DNA of 64,000 nucleotides from Pseudomonas segetis (GTDB lineage Bacteria > Pseudomonadota > Gammaproteobacteria > Pseudomonadales > Pseudomonadaceae): NCBI RefSeq assembly GCF_900188155.1, contig NZ_FZOG01000003.1, positions 521,537-585,536 of the forward strand, in the 5' to 3' direction. The notes under the pieces are model-generated. The model searched no databases and had not been told where the DNA came from. It saw only the letters and a program-made list of their open reading frames with translations. The number at the start of each line of letters is the position of its first letter. Position 1 is the first letter of the stretch. The position numbers were made by a program, and so were the translations under genes. Below are positions 1 to 8,735 of the stretch, one piece after another.

Positions 1-1
1 C

Positions 2-772
2 GCGCCTCATCTGGTCGGCCAACGTATCAGCCGGGTCATAGTGCGTGACCGGCGTTTGCGCTGGCCGATTCCCGAGGACCTGGACATTGTGGTTTCGGGG
101 CAGCGGGTCGAAGCCGTCGAGCGACGGGCCAAGTACCTGTTGATCAAGCTCGAAACCGGCAGCCTGATCAGCCATCTGGGCATGTCTGGCAACTTGCGGC
201 TGGTGCCCTGTGGCTCCCCCGCAGGCAAACACGAACATGTCGATATCGAGCTGGAGTCGGGGATGGCGCTGCGCTACACCGACCCGCGCCGTTTTGGCGC
301 GCTGCTCTGGAGCCAGGCGCCACTGGAACATGTGCTGCTGAGCAAGCTGGGGCCGGAACCGCTGACTGAAGCCTTTTCAGGTGAGCGCCTGTATGAAAAA
401 TCCCGTGGTCGCTCGATGGCGGTCAAGCCATTCATCATGGATAACGCCGTGGTGGTCGGTGTGGGTAACATTTATGCGACCGAAGCCTTGTTTGCCGCCG
501 GGATTGACCCGCGTCGCGAGGCCGGCAGCATTTCCAAGGCGCGCTATGCCAAGCTGGCGCTGGAGATCAAGCGCATCCTGGCCCACGCCATCGAACGTGG
601 CGGCACCACCTTGCGCGATTTTATCGGCGGTGACGGCCAGCCCGGTTATTTCCAGCAAGAGCTTTTCGCCTATGGGCGTGGCGGTGAATTCTGCAAGGTC
701 TGCGGCAGCACATTGCGTGAGCTCAAGCTGGGGCAGCGCGCCAGTGTCTATTGTGGACGGTGCCAACGCTAG
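2..772 (+). CDS. mutM: Formamidopyrimidine-DNA glycosylase MutM (Fpg), 5' end cut by window
   Basis: Base-excision repair enzyme that removes 8-oxoguanine and other oxidised purines and nicks the abasic site. The reading frame is open from base 2, so the start lies outside the window. The 256 residues present begin with [10 protein letters not shown], and a full-length family member is about 270 residues, so roughly 14 are missing, including the catalytic N-terminal proline and glutamate. The C-terminal zinc finger is complete: FCKVC, then YCGRCQ ending the protein. The DNA-binding helix-two-turn-helix region ([11 protein letters not shown]) is also present. It begins the first block whose order matches P. 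aeruginosa PA0357 onward. Confidence 0.97.
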   Translation, partial: APHLVGQRISRVIVRDRRLRWPIPEDLDIVVSGQRVEAVERRAKYLLIKLETGSLISHLGMSGNLRLVPCGSPAGKHEHVDIELESGMALRYTDPRRFGALLWSQAPLEHVLLSKLGPEPLTEAFSGERLYEKSRGRSMAVKPFIMDNAVVVGVGNIYATEALFAAGIDPRREAGSISKARYAKLALEIKRILAHAIERGGTTLRDFIGGDGQPGYFQQELFAYGRGGEFCKVCGSTLRELKLGQRASVYCGRCQR

Positions 773-900
773 GTCGTTATTGCAGGTCAGTCAGGCGTTT
801 TGGCGACGTCGAGATACCGCCAAAGAGTGATGCAGTCTGCGTTATCAAGGCAAAGAGTCGGTTCAACGGTGGTTGTGCACGGATATTGAAGTTAATCACG

Positions 901-928
901 CTGACAATTGGCGCAGCGCTGATATAGT
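901..928 (+). promoter_or_regulatory. Candidate sigma-70 promoter
   Basis: CTGACA at 901-906 and TATAGT at 923-928 are separated by 16 bases. Each hexamer matches the consensus at five of six positions. It lies about 40 bases upstream of the ATG at 966. Seen in sequence; activity is inferred. Confidence 0.5.
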
Positions 929-965
929 TATAAGCACTGACTCTGTATCGTTGAAGGATTACTCC

Positions 966-1313
966 ATGAATCTGTTTCGCTCGATCGCTGTTGTCCTGGC
1001 GCTTTCCTCTGGCCTGCTGGCACTCCCGGCGTCGGCTGAAGTGGTTCGGGAAGACGTCAACACCAGTGGCGATCCTATCTACACTGCTGATGCGCCAAAG
1101 GCCTATTCCATGATTGGCGATTTGCTGATCGCACGCCCACTGCTGATTGGTGCAACCATCATTGGCACGGCTGCATTTATCGTCAGCCTGCCATTTACTG
1201 CGCTCGGCGGTAACATTGATGAAGCCGCTACCGCGTTGATTCAGGAGCCTGGTCGCGAGGCGTTCCAGCGTTGCCTGGGTTGCACCAGCGTAGGCTACAA
1301 AGGCAATAACTGA
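966..1313 (+). CDS. Small exported hypothetical protein (PA0358-like position)
   Basis: 115-residue protein of unknown function. It has a clear signal peptide ([24 protein letters not shown]) and one strongly hydrophobic stretch at about residues 47-70, so it is probably periplasmic and membrane-attached. Two cysteines lie near the C-terminus (CLGC). The ATG at 966 is chosen over the longer frame from 873. A GAAGGA ribosome site sits just upstream, and this start places the signal peptide at the N-terminus. It follows mutM, as a hypothetical gene does in P. aeruginosa as I recall. A terminator lies 14 bases after the stop. Confidence 0.8.
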   Translation: MNLFRSIAVVLALSSGLLALPASAEVVREDVNTSGDPIYTADAPKAYSMIGDLLIARPLLIGATIIGTAAFIVSLPFTALGGNIDEAATALIQEPGREAFQRCLGCTSVGYKGNN

Positions 1314-1327
1314 GTTCTACCCAAAGC

Positions 1328-1357
1328 AAAAAACCGGCGGTGAATGCCGGTTTTTTT
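1328..1357 (+). terminator. Rho-independent terminator
   Basis: The stem AAACCGGC (1331-1338) pairs with GCCGGTTT (1346-1353) around a 7-base loop and runs into seven T residues. It ends the preceding rightward gene. The A-run on the left arm may also let it work for the leftward exporter gene that ends at 1423. Confidence 0.85.
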
Positions 1358-1422
1358 GTGCCCGAAAAAGGCAATGGCAGCACTCACGTGCCCAGGGTAT
1401 CAGGCGAGCCCGCTAATGTTCG

Positions 1423-2043
1423 TCAGGCCCGACGTGCCATCAAGAGTATCGAGGCGGCAGTGGACAATAGTCCGGCACAGCATCGATTGAAGATCTTCTG
1501 GCCCCAAGGCTGGGCAAACCAGCGGCGCATATGCAATCCAATGTATGCGTAGATGCCGATCGCGATCCATTCCAATGCCAGGAAACATAATCCAAGGACT
1601 GTAAATTGAGCGCCAATGCCTGCTGCCGGATCAATAAACTGTGGCAGGAATGCGGTAAATATCAGGATGGCCTTGGGGTTGCCTGCCGCGACGAGGAACT
1701 CCTGGCGTGCCAGGGTCCATAAATCTGCGTGAGTGTGTTCGGGCTCGGATTCGGCTTTTGTCGGCGCGCCCCATAGCTGGTAGGCCAGGTAGAACAGGTA
1801 GCCAGCGCCAATTATCTTGATCCCATGGAAGACCAGTTCCGAGGTTTGTAGCACCATAGCCAAACCCGCCGCCGCCAGTGCGATCATGATCGCGAAGGCC
1901 AGCAAGCGCCCGGCGCCCGCGATACAGGATGTACGCAGTCCGTATCGGGTTGCATTGCTGATAGACAGCAGGTTGTTCGGCCCGGGCGCCATATTCAAGG
2001 CAAAGCACGCGGGCAGGAATAAGGCTAACGTCGCAAGCTCCAT
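1423..2043 (-). CDS. LysE/RhtB-family amino-acid exporter
   Basis: 206-residue inner-membrane protein of the LysE/RhtB translocator family. About six hydrophobic segments are visible, and the N-terminus carries the family signature (NMAPGPNN at about residues 17-24). The family exports amino acids or derivatives by proton antiport; the substrate here is unknown. The start at 2043 is preferred to 2055 because GGAGG lies 5 bases upstream of it. It follows the last ectoine gene in the same direction after about 210 bases. It could export diaminobutyrate or aspartate-family amino acids made during ectoine breakdown, but this is inference from position only. Confidence 0.85.
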   Translation of the reverse strand: MELATLALFLPACFALNMAPGPNNLLSISNATRYGLRTSCIAGAGRLLAFAIMIALAAAGLAMVLQTSELVFHGIKIIGAGYLFYLAYQLWGAPTKAESEPEHTHADLWTLARQEFLVAAGNPKAILIFTAFLPQFIDPAAGIGAQFTVLGLCFLALEWIAIGIYAYIGLHMRRWFAQPWGQKIFNRCCAGLLSTAASILLMARRA

Positions 2044-2254
2044 GCGCGCCTCCATGATGATTCGGTGCCAATGCTACATTTTCAGCCCCGGGCGCACCAT
2101 CAGGTGTCGACCATTGTTGGCTGTGCACCTGGGAGGATTTTCAAGTTTTGCGGTACTTGAGTGCGGGTGGGCGAGCTTCGCGTTGCCGCACCCTAGGTTG
2201 AAGCTCTGGCGGACAGGGTTTCTTTGTTTGCCGTTGGGGCTGGAAATCATTGGC

Positions 2255-3025
2255 TCAACGCAGCAGGCTGCCAAAGTTTTGCGGACGATGGATGCAGTTG
2301 GTCAGTTGCAGTGCGTGCCAAAACAGCGCCTGGTTGCTGGAAATGACCGGCAAACCCAGGCGCTGCTCCAGTTCGTCCAACAGCTCAAGGCTGTGCAGGT
2401 TGGTGCATGACAGGAACAGTGCATCTGCTTTGCTGCCAAGCAACAACTGCTCGGCTGCCTGGGCAATGGCATCAGCTGGAATCCTTGGGATCAAGGCGTC
2501 ATCGAGTACGGCAAAGGTGCCGAATGCGCTGATTTCCAACCCCGCTTGTTGCAAGCCGAGGTATATGGGGTAATTGACCTCGCCGATATAGGGTGTGAGC
2601 ACCGCCACCTTTCGGGCGTTCAACTCACGCAATGCAGCCTTGACCGCACTCCACGGGTTGGTCACCGCAATGCCTGGATGAGCCAGGTTGATCAGCCGGC
2701 TGACTTCCTGTTCGCCAATCAAGATGCTGCCTGAAGTACAACCGAAGGCGAGCACATCGAGGGGTAGGCCCGGGACCAACAAGGCGGCAGATTGCGTCAG
2801 GTCTTGCGCCATTCTACGCAAGCCATCGGGGGTTACTGTCGGGCTGCAGGGGGTGCGCGTGCTGTACAACTCAACCCGCTCGCCAAGCAGCTGGCGCCAT
2901 TCGTTTTCCAGGGTGAAGTCGCTGGCCAGCTGGATCAGGCCAATACGCACGCGACCATTGTCGCAGGCGCTTTGGTGGTCGAAATGTTGTTGCACGGCCT
3001 GAAACTCGGCGAAGCTTTCGATCAT
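2255..3025 (-). CDS. eutA: Ectoine utilization protein EutA (Asp/Glu racemase superfamily)
   Basis: 256-residue cytoplasmic protein of the Asp/Glu racemase and maleate isomerase superfamily. The two catalytic cysteines of the fold are visible in FGCTSGS (Cys96) and LSCTNLHS (Cys207). EutA, EutB and EutC co-occur with hydroxyectoine catabolism and are proposed to convert 5-hydroxyectoine to ectoine; the individual steps are not established to my knowledge. The ATG at 3025 starts one base after the eutC stop (TGA-A-ATG), with GAGGA upstream, so translation is coupled. It is the last gene of the leftward ectoine operon. Confidence 0.88.
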   Translation of the reverse strand: MIESFAEFQAVQQHFDHQSACDNGRVRIGLIQLASDFTLENEWRQLLGERVELYSTRTPCSPTVTPDGLRRMAQDLTQSAALLVPGLPLDVLAFGCTSGSILIGEQEVSRLINLAHPGIAVTNPWSAVKAALRELNARKVAVLTPYIGEVNYPIYLGLQQAGLEISAFGTFAVLDDALIPRIPADAIAQAAEQLLLGSKADALFLSCTNLHSLELLDELEQRLGLPVISSNQALFWHALQLTNCIHRPQNFGSLLR

Positions 3026-3026
3026 T

Positions 3027-3971
3027 TCAAGCGTCCTCAAGCAGACGCGCGGCATAGTTGGCGATTGCGGTGTCCTGCACGCCGGTGCCGGTCAGGTCGC
3101 AGACGGTGATTTGCTGGTCACTGTTACGCACGGATTGCTGGTTGCTGATCAAGCTGCCGAGCTCTAAAACTTCGCGTTGCAACGCGGGCGCGTGATGCAG
3201 TTCGCCGAGCGCGCGCGACTGGCTGATACGGTCGACCACCAGCACATCGGCGCTGGCCAGAATTGTCGGATGCAGTTCGTTCTTGTGCGGGTTGTCCGAG
3301 CCCATGGCTGTGACATGCACGCCTTTGGGCAGGTCCGACCAATTCAGCACAGGTTCCCGCGCCGGGGTGGTCGTGACCACGATGTCAGCTTGCGCGCAGG
3401 CGCTGGCAGCGTTGTCGTGCACCTTCACATTGAGCGCGTATTGATCCTGCATGCGGGTTGCGTAAGCCTGTGCCTTGCTCGGGTCTCGGCTGTAGACATG
3501 AACCTCGCGGATATCGCGCACCAGGCGCAGGGCTGCGACTTGCAACTCTGCCTGCACCCCCGCGCCGATCACCGCAACCCGTTGTGAGTTGGTGCGTGAC
3601 AGGTGTTTGGCGGCAATAGCGCCAGCCAGCGCGGTACGAATATCGGTCAGGTAGCCTTCGTCGAACAATACTGCATCGACCAGCCCGGTCTTGGCTGAAA
3701 ACAGCAGCATCAAGCCGTTGAGGCTGGGCAGCCCGAGGCTCGGGTTGTCGAAAAAGCCGGGGCTGATCTTGATGGCAAAGCGTGGCCAGCCATGAATGTG
3801 GGCGGTTTTGACATCCACCTCGCCATTGCTTTCGGCGATGTTCATGCTCAGGATCGGCGGCATTTCAACCTCGGCACGGCCAAGCGCAGCAAAGCCTGCC
3901 TCAACTGCCTCAAGTGCTGCGCAGTCGAGCTTGACCACTTCGGCTATCTGGTGCCGGTTATAAATCTGCAT
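3027..3971 (-). CDS. eutC: Ectoine utilization protein EutC (ornithine cyclodeaminase family)
   Basis: 314-residue member of the ornithine cyclodeaminase/mu-crystallin family. The Rossmann motif is AVIGAGVQAELQ, and the family catalytic aspartate region is DLTGTGVQD near the C-terminus. In this operon the best assignment is EutC, proposed to act with EutA and EutB on hydroxyectoine. The ATG at 3971 has GGGAGAG upstream and overlaps the end of eutB by 14 bases, which indicates coupled translation. A longer frame to 4007 would begin inside eutB without a ribosome site. Ornithine cyclodeaminase itself is an alternative by family, but the context argues against it. Confidence 0.9.
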   Translation of the reverse strand: MQIYNRHQIAEVVKLDCAALEAVEAGFAALGRAEVEMPPILSMNIAESNGEVDVKTAHIHGWPRFAIKISPGFFDNPSLGLPSLNGLMLLFSAKTGLVDAVLFDEGYLTDIRTALAGAIAAKHLSRTNSQRVAVIGAGVQAELQVAALRLVRDIREVHVYSRDPSKAQAYATRMQDQYALNVKVHDNAASACAQADIVVTTTPAREPVLNWSDLPKGVHVTAMGSDNPHKNELHPTILASADVLVVDRISQSRALGELHHAPALQREVLELGSLISNQQSVRNSDQQITVCDLTGTGVQDTAIANYAARLLEDA

Positions 3972-4953
3972 AGTTGGGCTCTCCCGCGAGATGACAGGCT
4001 TGGGCAAAGCTGTTGTTGGATAGATTCTGGCCGCTGATCACCAGCGCAACCTGCTTGCCGCGCAGGTCAATTTGATGTTGTTCAATCGCGGCGATACCTA
4101 CCGCCGCCGCGCCTTCTACAACCAGGCGCTCATGGTTGAACAGGTGCAGCATGGCGCGGGCAATTTGCTGTTCGTCCACGCGATAGCCGCGATCCATGTA
4201 GCGTTGCGTCATGGCGAATGTCCAGGCGTTATCAAGGCCAATGCCGCCACCCAGGCTGTCTGCCAGCGAAGCTACTTCCTGCACTTGCACCGGTTGTCCC
4301 GCAGCAAGGCTTTCAAGCATGGCCGCGCCTTGATTCATGCTGACGCCGATGACTTCTGCGTGGGGATTGATCGATTTGACGGCCAGGCCAACCCCTGCAA
4401 TCAAGCCGCCACCGGAAAGCCCGGCGAAGACGGTATCGATCTGCGGTTGTTGCTGGATGATCTCCAGCCCGCAAGTGCCTTGCCCGGCGATCACCAGCGG
4501 GTCATCAAAGGGCGAAATATAGGCCAGGCCTTCTTCCTGTTGCAGGCGTCGCGCTTCGATGTCTGCGTCATCTTGGGTGTCACCGACAATGACCACCTGC
4601 GCACCGCTTTCGCGCAAGGCGGCAACCTTGTTGTCCGGCACCAGCTTCGAGATGCAAACCGTCACGGCAATCCCCAGATGCTGGCCGGCATAGGCCAGTG
4701 CACGACCAAAGTTGCCGGTCGACATGGTTACCACGCCACGTTCACGCTGGGCCTTATCCAGCCCCAGTAAAGCGTTGACCGCACCGCGCAACTTGAATGC
4801 GCCAGTGGGTTGCAGGTTGTCGAGCTTGAGCCAGACATTGCAATCCCAGCGGCGTGACAGCGATTCGCTGCGCAACAGCGGTGTGCGCTCAGCCAGCCCG
4901 GCAATGCGTTGCTGGGCCAGATAGATGTCTTTGAGGGTCAGTTCGTTTTGCAT
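3958..4953 (-). CDS. eutB: Ectoine utilization protein EutB (threonine dehydratase-like, PLP)
   Basis: 331-residue fold-type II PLP enzyme related to threonine dehydratase and serine racemase. The PLP lysine is in PTGAFKLRGA (Lys54), and the glycine-rich phosphate loop is SGGGLIAGVG. No ACT regulatory domain is present, unlike biosynthetic threonine deaminase. Placed between doeD and eutC, it fits EutB, proposed to remove the hydroxyl of hydroxyectoine by an elimination-type reaction; this role is from family context. It overlaps eutC by 14 bases. Confidence 0.9.
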   Translation of the reverse strand: MQNELTLKDIYLAQQRIAGLAERTPLLRSESLSRRWDCNVWLKLDNLQPTGAFKLRGAVNALLGLDKAQRERGVVTMSTGNFGRALAYAGQHLGIAVTVCISKLVPDNKVAALRESGAQVVIVGDTQDDADIEARRLQQEEGLAYISPFDDPLVIAGQGTCGLEIIQQQPQIDTVFAGLSGGGLIAGVGLAVKSINPHAEVIGVSMNQGAAMLESLAAGQPVQVQEVASLADSLGGGIGLDNAWTFAMTQRYMDRGYRVDEQQIARAMLHLFNHERLVVEGAAAVGIAAIEQHQIDLRGKQVALVISGQNLSNNSFAQACHLAGEPNYADL

Positions 4954-5020
4954 ATTGTCCGCCGTCCAGGCTTTGGCAAGGCCGGAGGCTGATCGCGTCC
5001 GGCCGGGGTTCTGGCAGTTG

Positions 5021-6427
5021 TTACTTGGCTTGCCAGTCGCCGCTGCTGATCAACTTGTCGGTGACCTTGTTCACTGCGCGCTCGGCGCGGGCGACTATGT
5101 CATCGACTTCATCACGGCTGACGACCAGCGGCGGGGCGAAGCCAAGAATATCGCCGTGGGGCATGGCGCGGGCGATCAGGCCTTCTTCCAGACAGGCAGC
5201 GGAGATCTGTGCGCCCACCTTCAGGTTCGGGTCGAAGTGCTGGCGCTTGCTGCGGTCGCTGGAGAACTCCAATGCAGCCAGCAGGCCAATGCCTCGTGCC
5301 TCACCGACCAACGGATGATCACCAAAGGTTTGCTGCATGCGTTGTTGCAGGTAAGCGCCGGTATCGCGGGCGTTACCTGTGAGGTTTTCACGCTCGATGA
5401 TGTTCAGGTTGGCGATTGCCGAGGCGATCCCCATCGGGTGGCCGGAGTAGGTGTAGCCATGGCCGATGGCGCCGTAGGTGTCGGTGCCTTGTTCAAGCAC
5501 CTGCCACACGCGTTCGCCGACTATCACCCCGGAAAGCGGCTGGTAGGCCGAGGTCAGGCCCTTGGCCACGGTGATCAGGTCGGGCTGCATTTCATAGTAT
5601 TGCGAGCCGAAGTCCACACCCAGGCGTCCAAAGCCACAGACCACTTCGTCGGCGATCAGCAGAATGTCGTATTTATCCAGCACCTTGCGAATTTCAGTCC
5701 AATAGCCCTTTGGCGGTGGCACGATACCGCCGGTGCCGAGCACTGGTTCGCCGATCATCGCCGCCACGGTGTCCGGGCCTTCGGCAAGGATCATTTGTTC
5801 AAGTTTCTGTGCGCAGTAAACCGAGAACTCCTGCTCGCTCATGGCGTCATCCTCGCGGCGATAGTAAACCGGCGCGACAGTGTGCTTGATGCGTTCAAGG
5901 GGCAGGTCGAAGTGGGCGTGGAAGACCGGCAGGCCAGTCATTGAGCCGGATGCGATGCTCGAACCGTGATAACCACGATCACGGGAGATAACTTTCTTTT
6001 TATCCTTGCGACCGAGGATGTTGTTGTAGTACCAGACCAACTTGAGCTGGGTTTCGTTGGCATCCGAACCGGACATGCCGTAATAGACCTTGCTCATGCC
6101 CTGGCCGGCGAGCTTGACGATGCGTTCCGACAGCTGTGCCATGCCTTCAGTCGTGTGGCCAACATAGGTGTGGTAATAGGCCAGCTGCTTGGCCTGCTCG
6201 TAAATGGCCTCGGCCATTTCAGTGCGGCCATAGCCGATGTTGACGCAATACAGGCCGGCAAAGCCGTCGATAAATTCGTTGCCGAGCGAGTCCTGAATAC
6301 GGATGCCCTGGGCGCCGGTGATGATGCGCGCCGGGCTTTCACCATGGGCATGCTGCTTGAGGTGAGTCGAGGCGTGGAAGACGTTCTGGCGATCAATCTC
6401 GATGATTTTCTGGGTGTCGAGGGTCAT
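5021..6427 (-). CDS. doeD: L-2,4-diaminobutyrate transaminase DoeD (class III aminotransferase)
   Basis: 468-residue class III PLP aminotransferase. The PLP lysine is Lys289 (VAKGLTSAYQP) and the ring-contacting aspartate is in LIADEVVCGFGR (Asp260). In the ectoine pathway it converts L-2,4-diaminobutyrate to L-aspartate 4-semialdehyde. By sequence alone it could be a beta-alanine or putrescine-pyruvate type transaminase; the neighbours decide the call. The ATG at 6427 has AAGGACA upstream and is preferred to the earlier frame start at 6460. It lies 47 bases after doeC and supplies that enzyme's substrate. Confidence 0.88.
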   Translation of the reverse strand: MTLDTQKIIEIDRQNVFHASTHLKQHAHGESPARIITGAQGIRIQDSLGNEFIDGFAGLYCVNIGYGRTEMAEAIYEQAKQLAYYHTYVGHTTEGMAQLSERIVKLAGQGMSKVYYGMSGSDANETQLKLVWYYNNILGRKDKKKVISRDRGYHGSSIASGSMTGLPVFHAHFDLPLERIKHTVAPVYYRREDDAMSEQEFSVYCAQKLEQMILAEGPDTVAAMIGEPVLGTGGIVPPPKGYWTEIRKVLDKYDILLIADEVVCGFGRLGVDFGSQYYEMQPDLITVAKGLTSAYQPLSGVIVGERVWQVLEQGTDTYGAIGHGYTYSGHPMGIASAIANLNIIERENLTGNARDTGAYLQQRMQQTFGDHPLVGEARGIGLLAALEFSSDRSKRQHFDPNLKVGAQISAACLEEGLIARAMPHGDILGFAPPLVVSRDEVDDIVARAERAVNKVTDKLISSGDWQAK

Positions 6428-6474
6428 GATTATGTCCTTGGTTGATAGGTTGGCGCTCAATTGACCGAACGCAA

Positions 6475-7947
6475 TTAGGAACCGCTGACACTGGGCAAGT
6501 TACCCAGGCAGTAGTATTTGATCTGGGTGTATTCATCCAGGCCGTGGCTCGAACCTTCGCGGCCCAGCCCTGACTGCTTGACGCCGCCGAATGGCACCGG
6601 TGGGCCGGTCATCTTCACCGAGTTGACGCTGACCATGCCGAACTCTAAAGCGCGCAACAGTTGCCAGATCTGGCGGATGTCGTAGCCGTATATATAGGCG
6701 GCCAGGCCGTACTCGGTGTCGTTGGCCTGGGTGATCAATTGCTCGATGTCGTCCCAGGGCAGCACGCCCGCAACAGGTGCAAAATTCTCTTCGCGGTACA
6801 GGCGCATTTCAGGAGTGACATCGGCCAGCAGGGTCGGTACGAAGAAGTTGCGTCCGGGCGCCTGATCCTGGTCGCCAACGAGCAGGCGCGCGCCTTTGGC
6901 CATGGCATCCTCGACCAGCTCCTGGGCCTTGCTAACGGCCTTCTGGTTGATCAGCGGGCCTTGATTGACGCCTCGAACCAGGCCGTTGCCTAGCGTCAGC
7001 TCGCCCATGCGCCGGGCGAAGCTTTCAAGGAATGGCTGGTATAGCGAGCGGTGCACGAAGATGCGGTTAGCGGCGAGGCAATCCTGGCCGGTGGTCTGGA
7101 ATTTTGCATCGATGGCGGCCTGGGCAGCCTGCTCCACATCCATATCGGGCAATACGATAAAGGGGGCGTTGCCACCGAGTTCCATGGAGCATTTCTTCAC
7201 CGTCGCCGCGGAGTGTTCCAGCAGCAGGCGACCCACGCGGGTCGAGCCGGTGAAGGACAAGGCTTTGACCTTGTCACTGGCGCATAGCACCTTTGAAACC
7301 ATTTCGGGTTCGCCGACTATGACGTTGAATACACCCGCCGGAAATCCTGCGCGTTCAGCCAGTTCGGCCAGGGCCAGGGCCGAGAAGGGCGTTTCTCCCG
7401 CCGGCTTGACCAGCACGGTACAGCCGGCGGCCAATGCTGCAGCGGCTTTGCGTGTGATCATCGCACAGGGAAAATTCCAGGGCGTGATCAGTGCGGCGAC
7501 GCCGATGGGCTCGCGGACGCTGCCGAGTTGCGCATTGTTGATATGGCTCGGAATGGTTTCGCCATAACTGCGGCGTGCCTCTTCTGCAAACCAGGGAATA
7601 AACGAGGCCGCATAGTCGATCTCGCCCAGGGCCTCGAACAATGGCTTGCCTTGCTCCAGCGTCATGAGCCGGGCCAGATCCTGTTTATGTTCGAGCAGCA
7701 GGTCGTGCCATTTCTTGAGGATCTGGCCACGGGCTTCAAGTGACATCGCCCGCCAGGCAGGAAATGCTTTGTTGGCGGCCTCGATGGCTTGCACGACCTG
7801 AGGCTCGTCGAGTTGGGTGCAGCGACCAATGATTTCTTCTGTTGCGGGGTTGATCACCGCTTCATCGCGCCCGGATGTGCCTGCGGTCCATTTGCCATTG
7901 ATATAGGCCAACTGGCGAATCAAGCGTGGATCTTCGAAATTGTGCAT
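6475..7947 (-). CDS. doeC: Aspartate-semialdehyde dehydrogenase DoeC (succinate-semialdehyde dehydrogenase-like)
   Basis: 490-residue NAD(P)-dependent aldehyde dehydrogenase that resembles GabD. The general base is Glu256 (MELGGNAPFIV) and the nucleophile Cys290 (GQDCLAANR). In this operon it should oxidise L-aspartate 4-semialdehyde to L-aspartate, the last step of ectoine catabolism. By sequence alone it could be named succinate-semialdehyde dehydrogenase. The start at 7947 is chosen because AGAGG lies 9 bases upstream; the alternative at 7956 has that motif touching the ATG. Confidence 0.88.
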   Translation of the reverse strand: MHNFEDPRLIRQLAYINGKWTAGTSGRDEAVINPATEEIIGRCTQLDEPQVVQAIEAANKAFPAWRAMSLEARGQILKKWHDLLLEHKQDLARLMTLEQGKPLFEALGEIDYAASFIPWFAEEARRSYGETIPSHINNAQLGSVREPIGVAALITPWNFPCAMITRKAAAALAAGCTVLVKPAGETPFSALALAELAERAGFPAGVFNVIVGEPEMVSKVLCASDKVKALSFTGSTRVGRLLLEHSAATVKKCSMELGGNAPFIVLPDMDVEQAAQAAIDAKFQTTGQDCLAANRIFVHRSLYQPFLESFARRMGELTLGNGLVRGVNQGPLINQKAVSKAQELVEDAMAKGARLLVGDQDQAPGRNFFVPTLLADVTPEMRLYREENFAPVAGVLPWDDIEQLITQANDTEYGLAAYIYGYDIRQIWQLLRALEFGMVSVNSVKMTGPPVPFGGVKQSGLGREGSSHGLDEYTQIKYYCLGNLPSVSGS

Positions 7948-8131
7948 GCGCTGCATCCTCTCTACTGGCCTGTTCTGGTGTCATTCAGTCCAGGGCGTGG
8001 TGCGTTGTTATGGCTTCCACTTTAGGAGGTATTGGCGGTTGGTTTTTTCTCTTTGCAGGGGTTGTGCCCGAGGTTTTTTTGCTTTGCCGGTGCCTAATCG
8101 GGTGTTTTTTTGGCTGGCACAAAACAGCGGC

Positions 8132-8608
8132 TCAAGTCGGCTCGTTGTCTATATCCAACGGTGGTTCGCACTGCTTGATGGTTTTGGTCACTATGTAGGT
8201 GAAGTAGCGCTCAATGCCCAGGTCAGCCATTAGCCAGCGATCGATCAAACGCTGGTATTGGTCAATGTCGCGGGCCATGACCTTGATGATGTAGTCAATG
8301 CCGCCGCCTGTGGCATAGCACTCGGTGACTTCGGCGCATTCGTTGATGGCGCGCTCGAAACGCTGGAAGGCTTCCCGGTTGTGCTGCTTGAGACTGATCT
8401 CGACCAGCACCGGCGCACGCTTGACCAGCACTTCGGGGTTCAATTGAGCGCTATAGCCACGAATAATCCTGGCTTCTTCAAGACGTTTGACCCGCTCCCA
8501 GCAAGGGCTGACCGACAGGTTGATCGCTTCAGCCAAGCTGGATTTCGTAATGCGGCCATTGCTCTGCAGGATCTGCAGAATCTTCAGGTCGTAACTGTCC
8601 AGACGCAT
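8132..8608 (-). CDS. doeX: Lrp/AsnC-family regulator, DoeX-like
   Basis: 158-residue transcription factor. The N-terminal helix-turn-helix is at about residues 5-60 (DLKILQILQSNGRITKSSLA), followed by a RAM effector-binding domain (YATGGGIDYIIKV). Lrp/AsnC regulators of this type form oligomers and sense amino acids. DoeX is the Halomonas counterpart that accompanies the doe genes and is thought to respond to ectoine-derived amino acids. It sits inside the leftward operon between uehA and doeC, so the cluster has a second regulator besides enuR. About 180 bases separate it from doeC and could hold an internal promoter. Confidence 0.85.
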   Translation of the reverse strand: MRLDSYDLKILQILQSNGRITKSSLAEAINLSVSPCWERVKRLEEARIIRGYSAQLNPEVLVKRAPVLVEISLKQHNREAFQRFERAINECAEVTECYATGGGIDYIIKVMARDIDQYQRLIDRWLMADLGIERYFTYIVTKTIKQCEPPLDIDNEPT

Positions 8609-8735
8609 GCTTGTGCTCCGGCGCAGAGCACCTGCGCTCCTGATGTAGACAGGCCGACGAGGGGCTCGTCGGCCAGAGTAGCGCTGGAAAAGTCATGCGA
8701 ATGCAGTGCTTTCCAGCGGCGCTCTTGTGGGTTAC

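Noticed and set aside
2074..2254. Leftward 66-codon frame and hairpin-like bases between eutA and the LysE-type gene
   Set aside because: No start signal. The hairpin arms are imperfect and lack a T-run, so neither a gene nor a terminator is called.
2255..4953. The names EutA, EutB, EutC could suggest ethanolamine utilization
   Set aside because: The proteins are racemase-, PLP-dehydratase- and cyclodeaminase-like, and they sit with ectoine hydrolase and deacetylase. Ethanolamine ammonia-lyase subunits look nothing like these.
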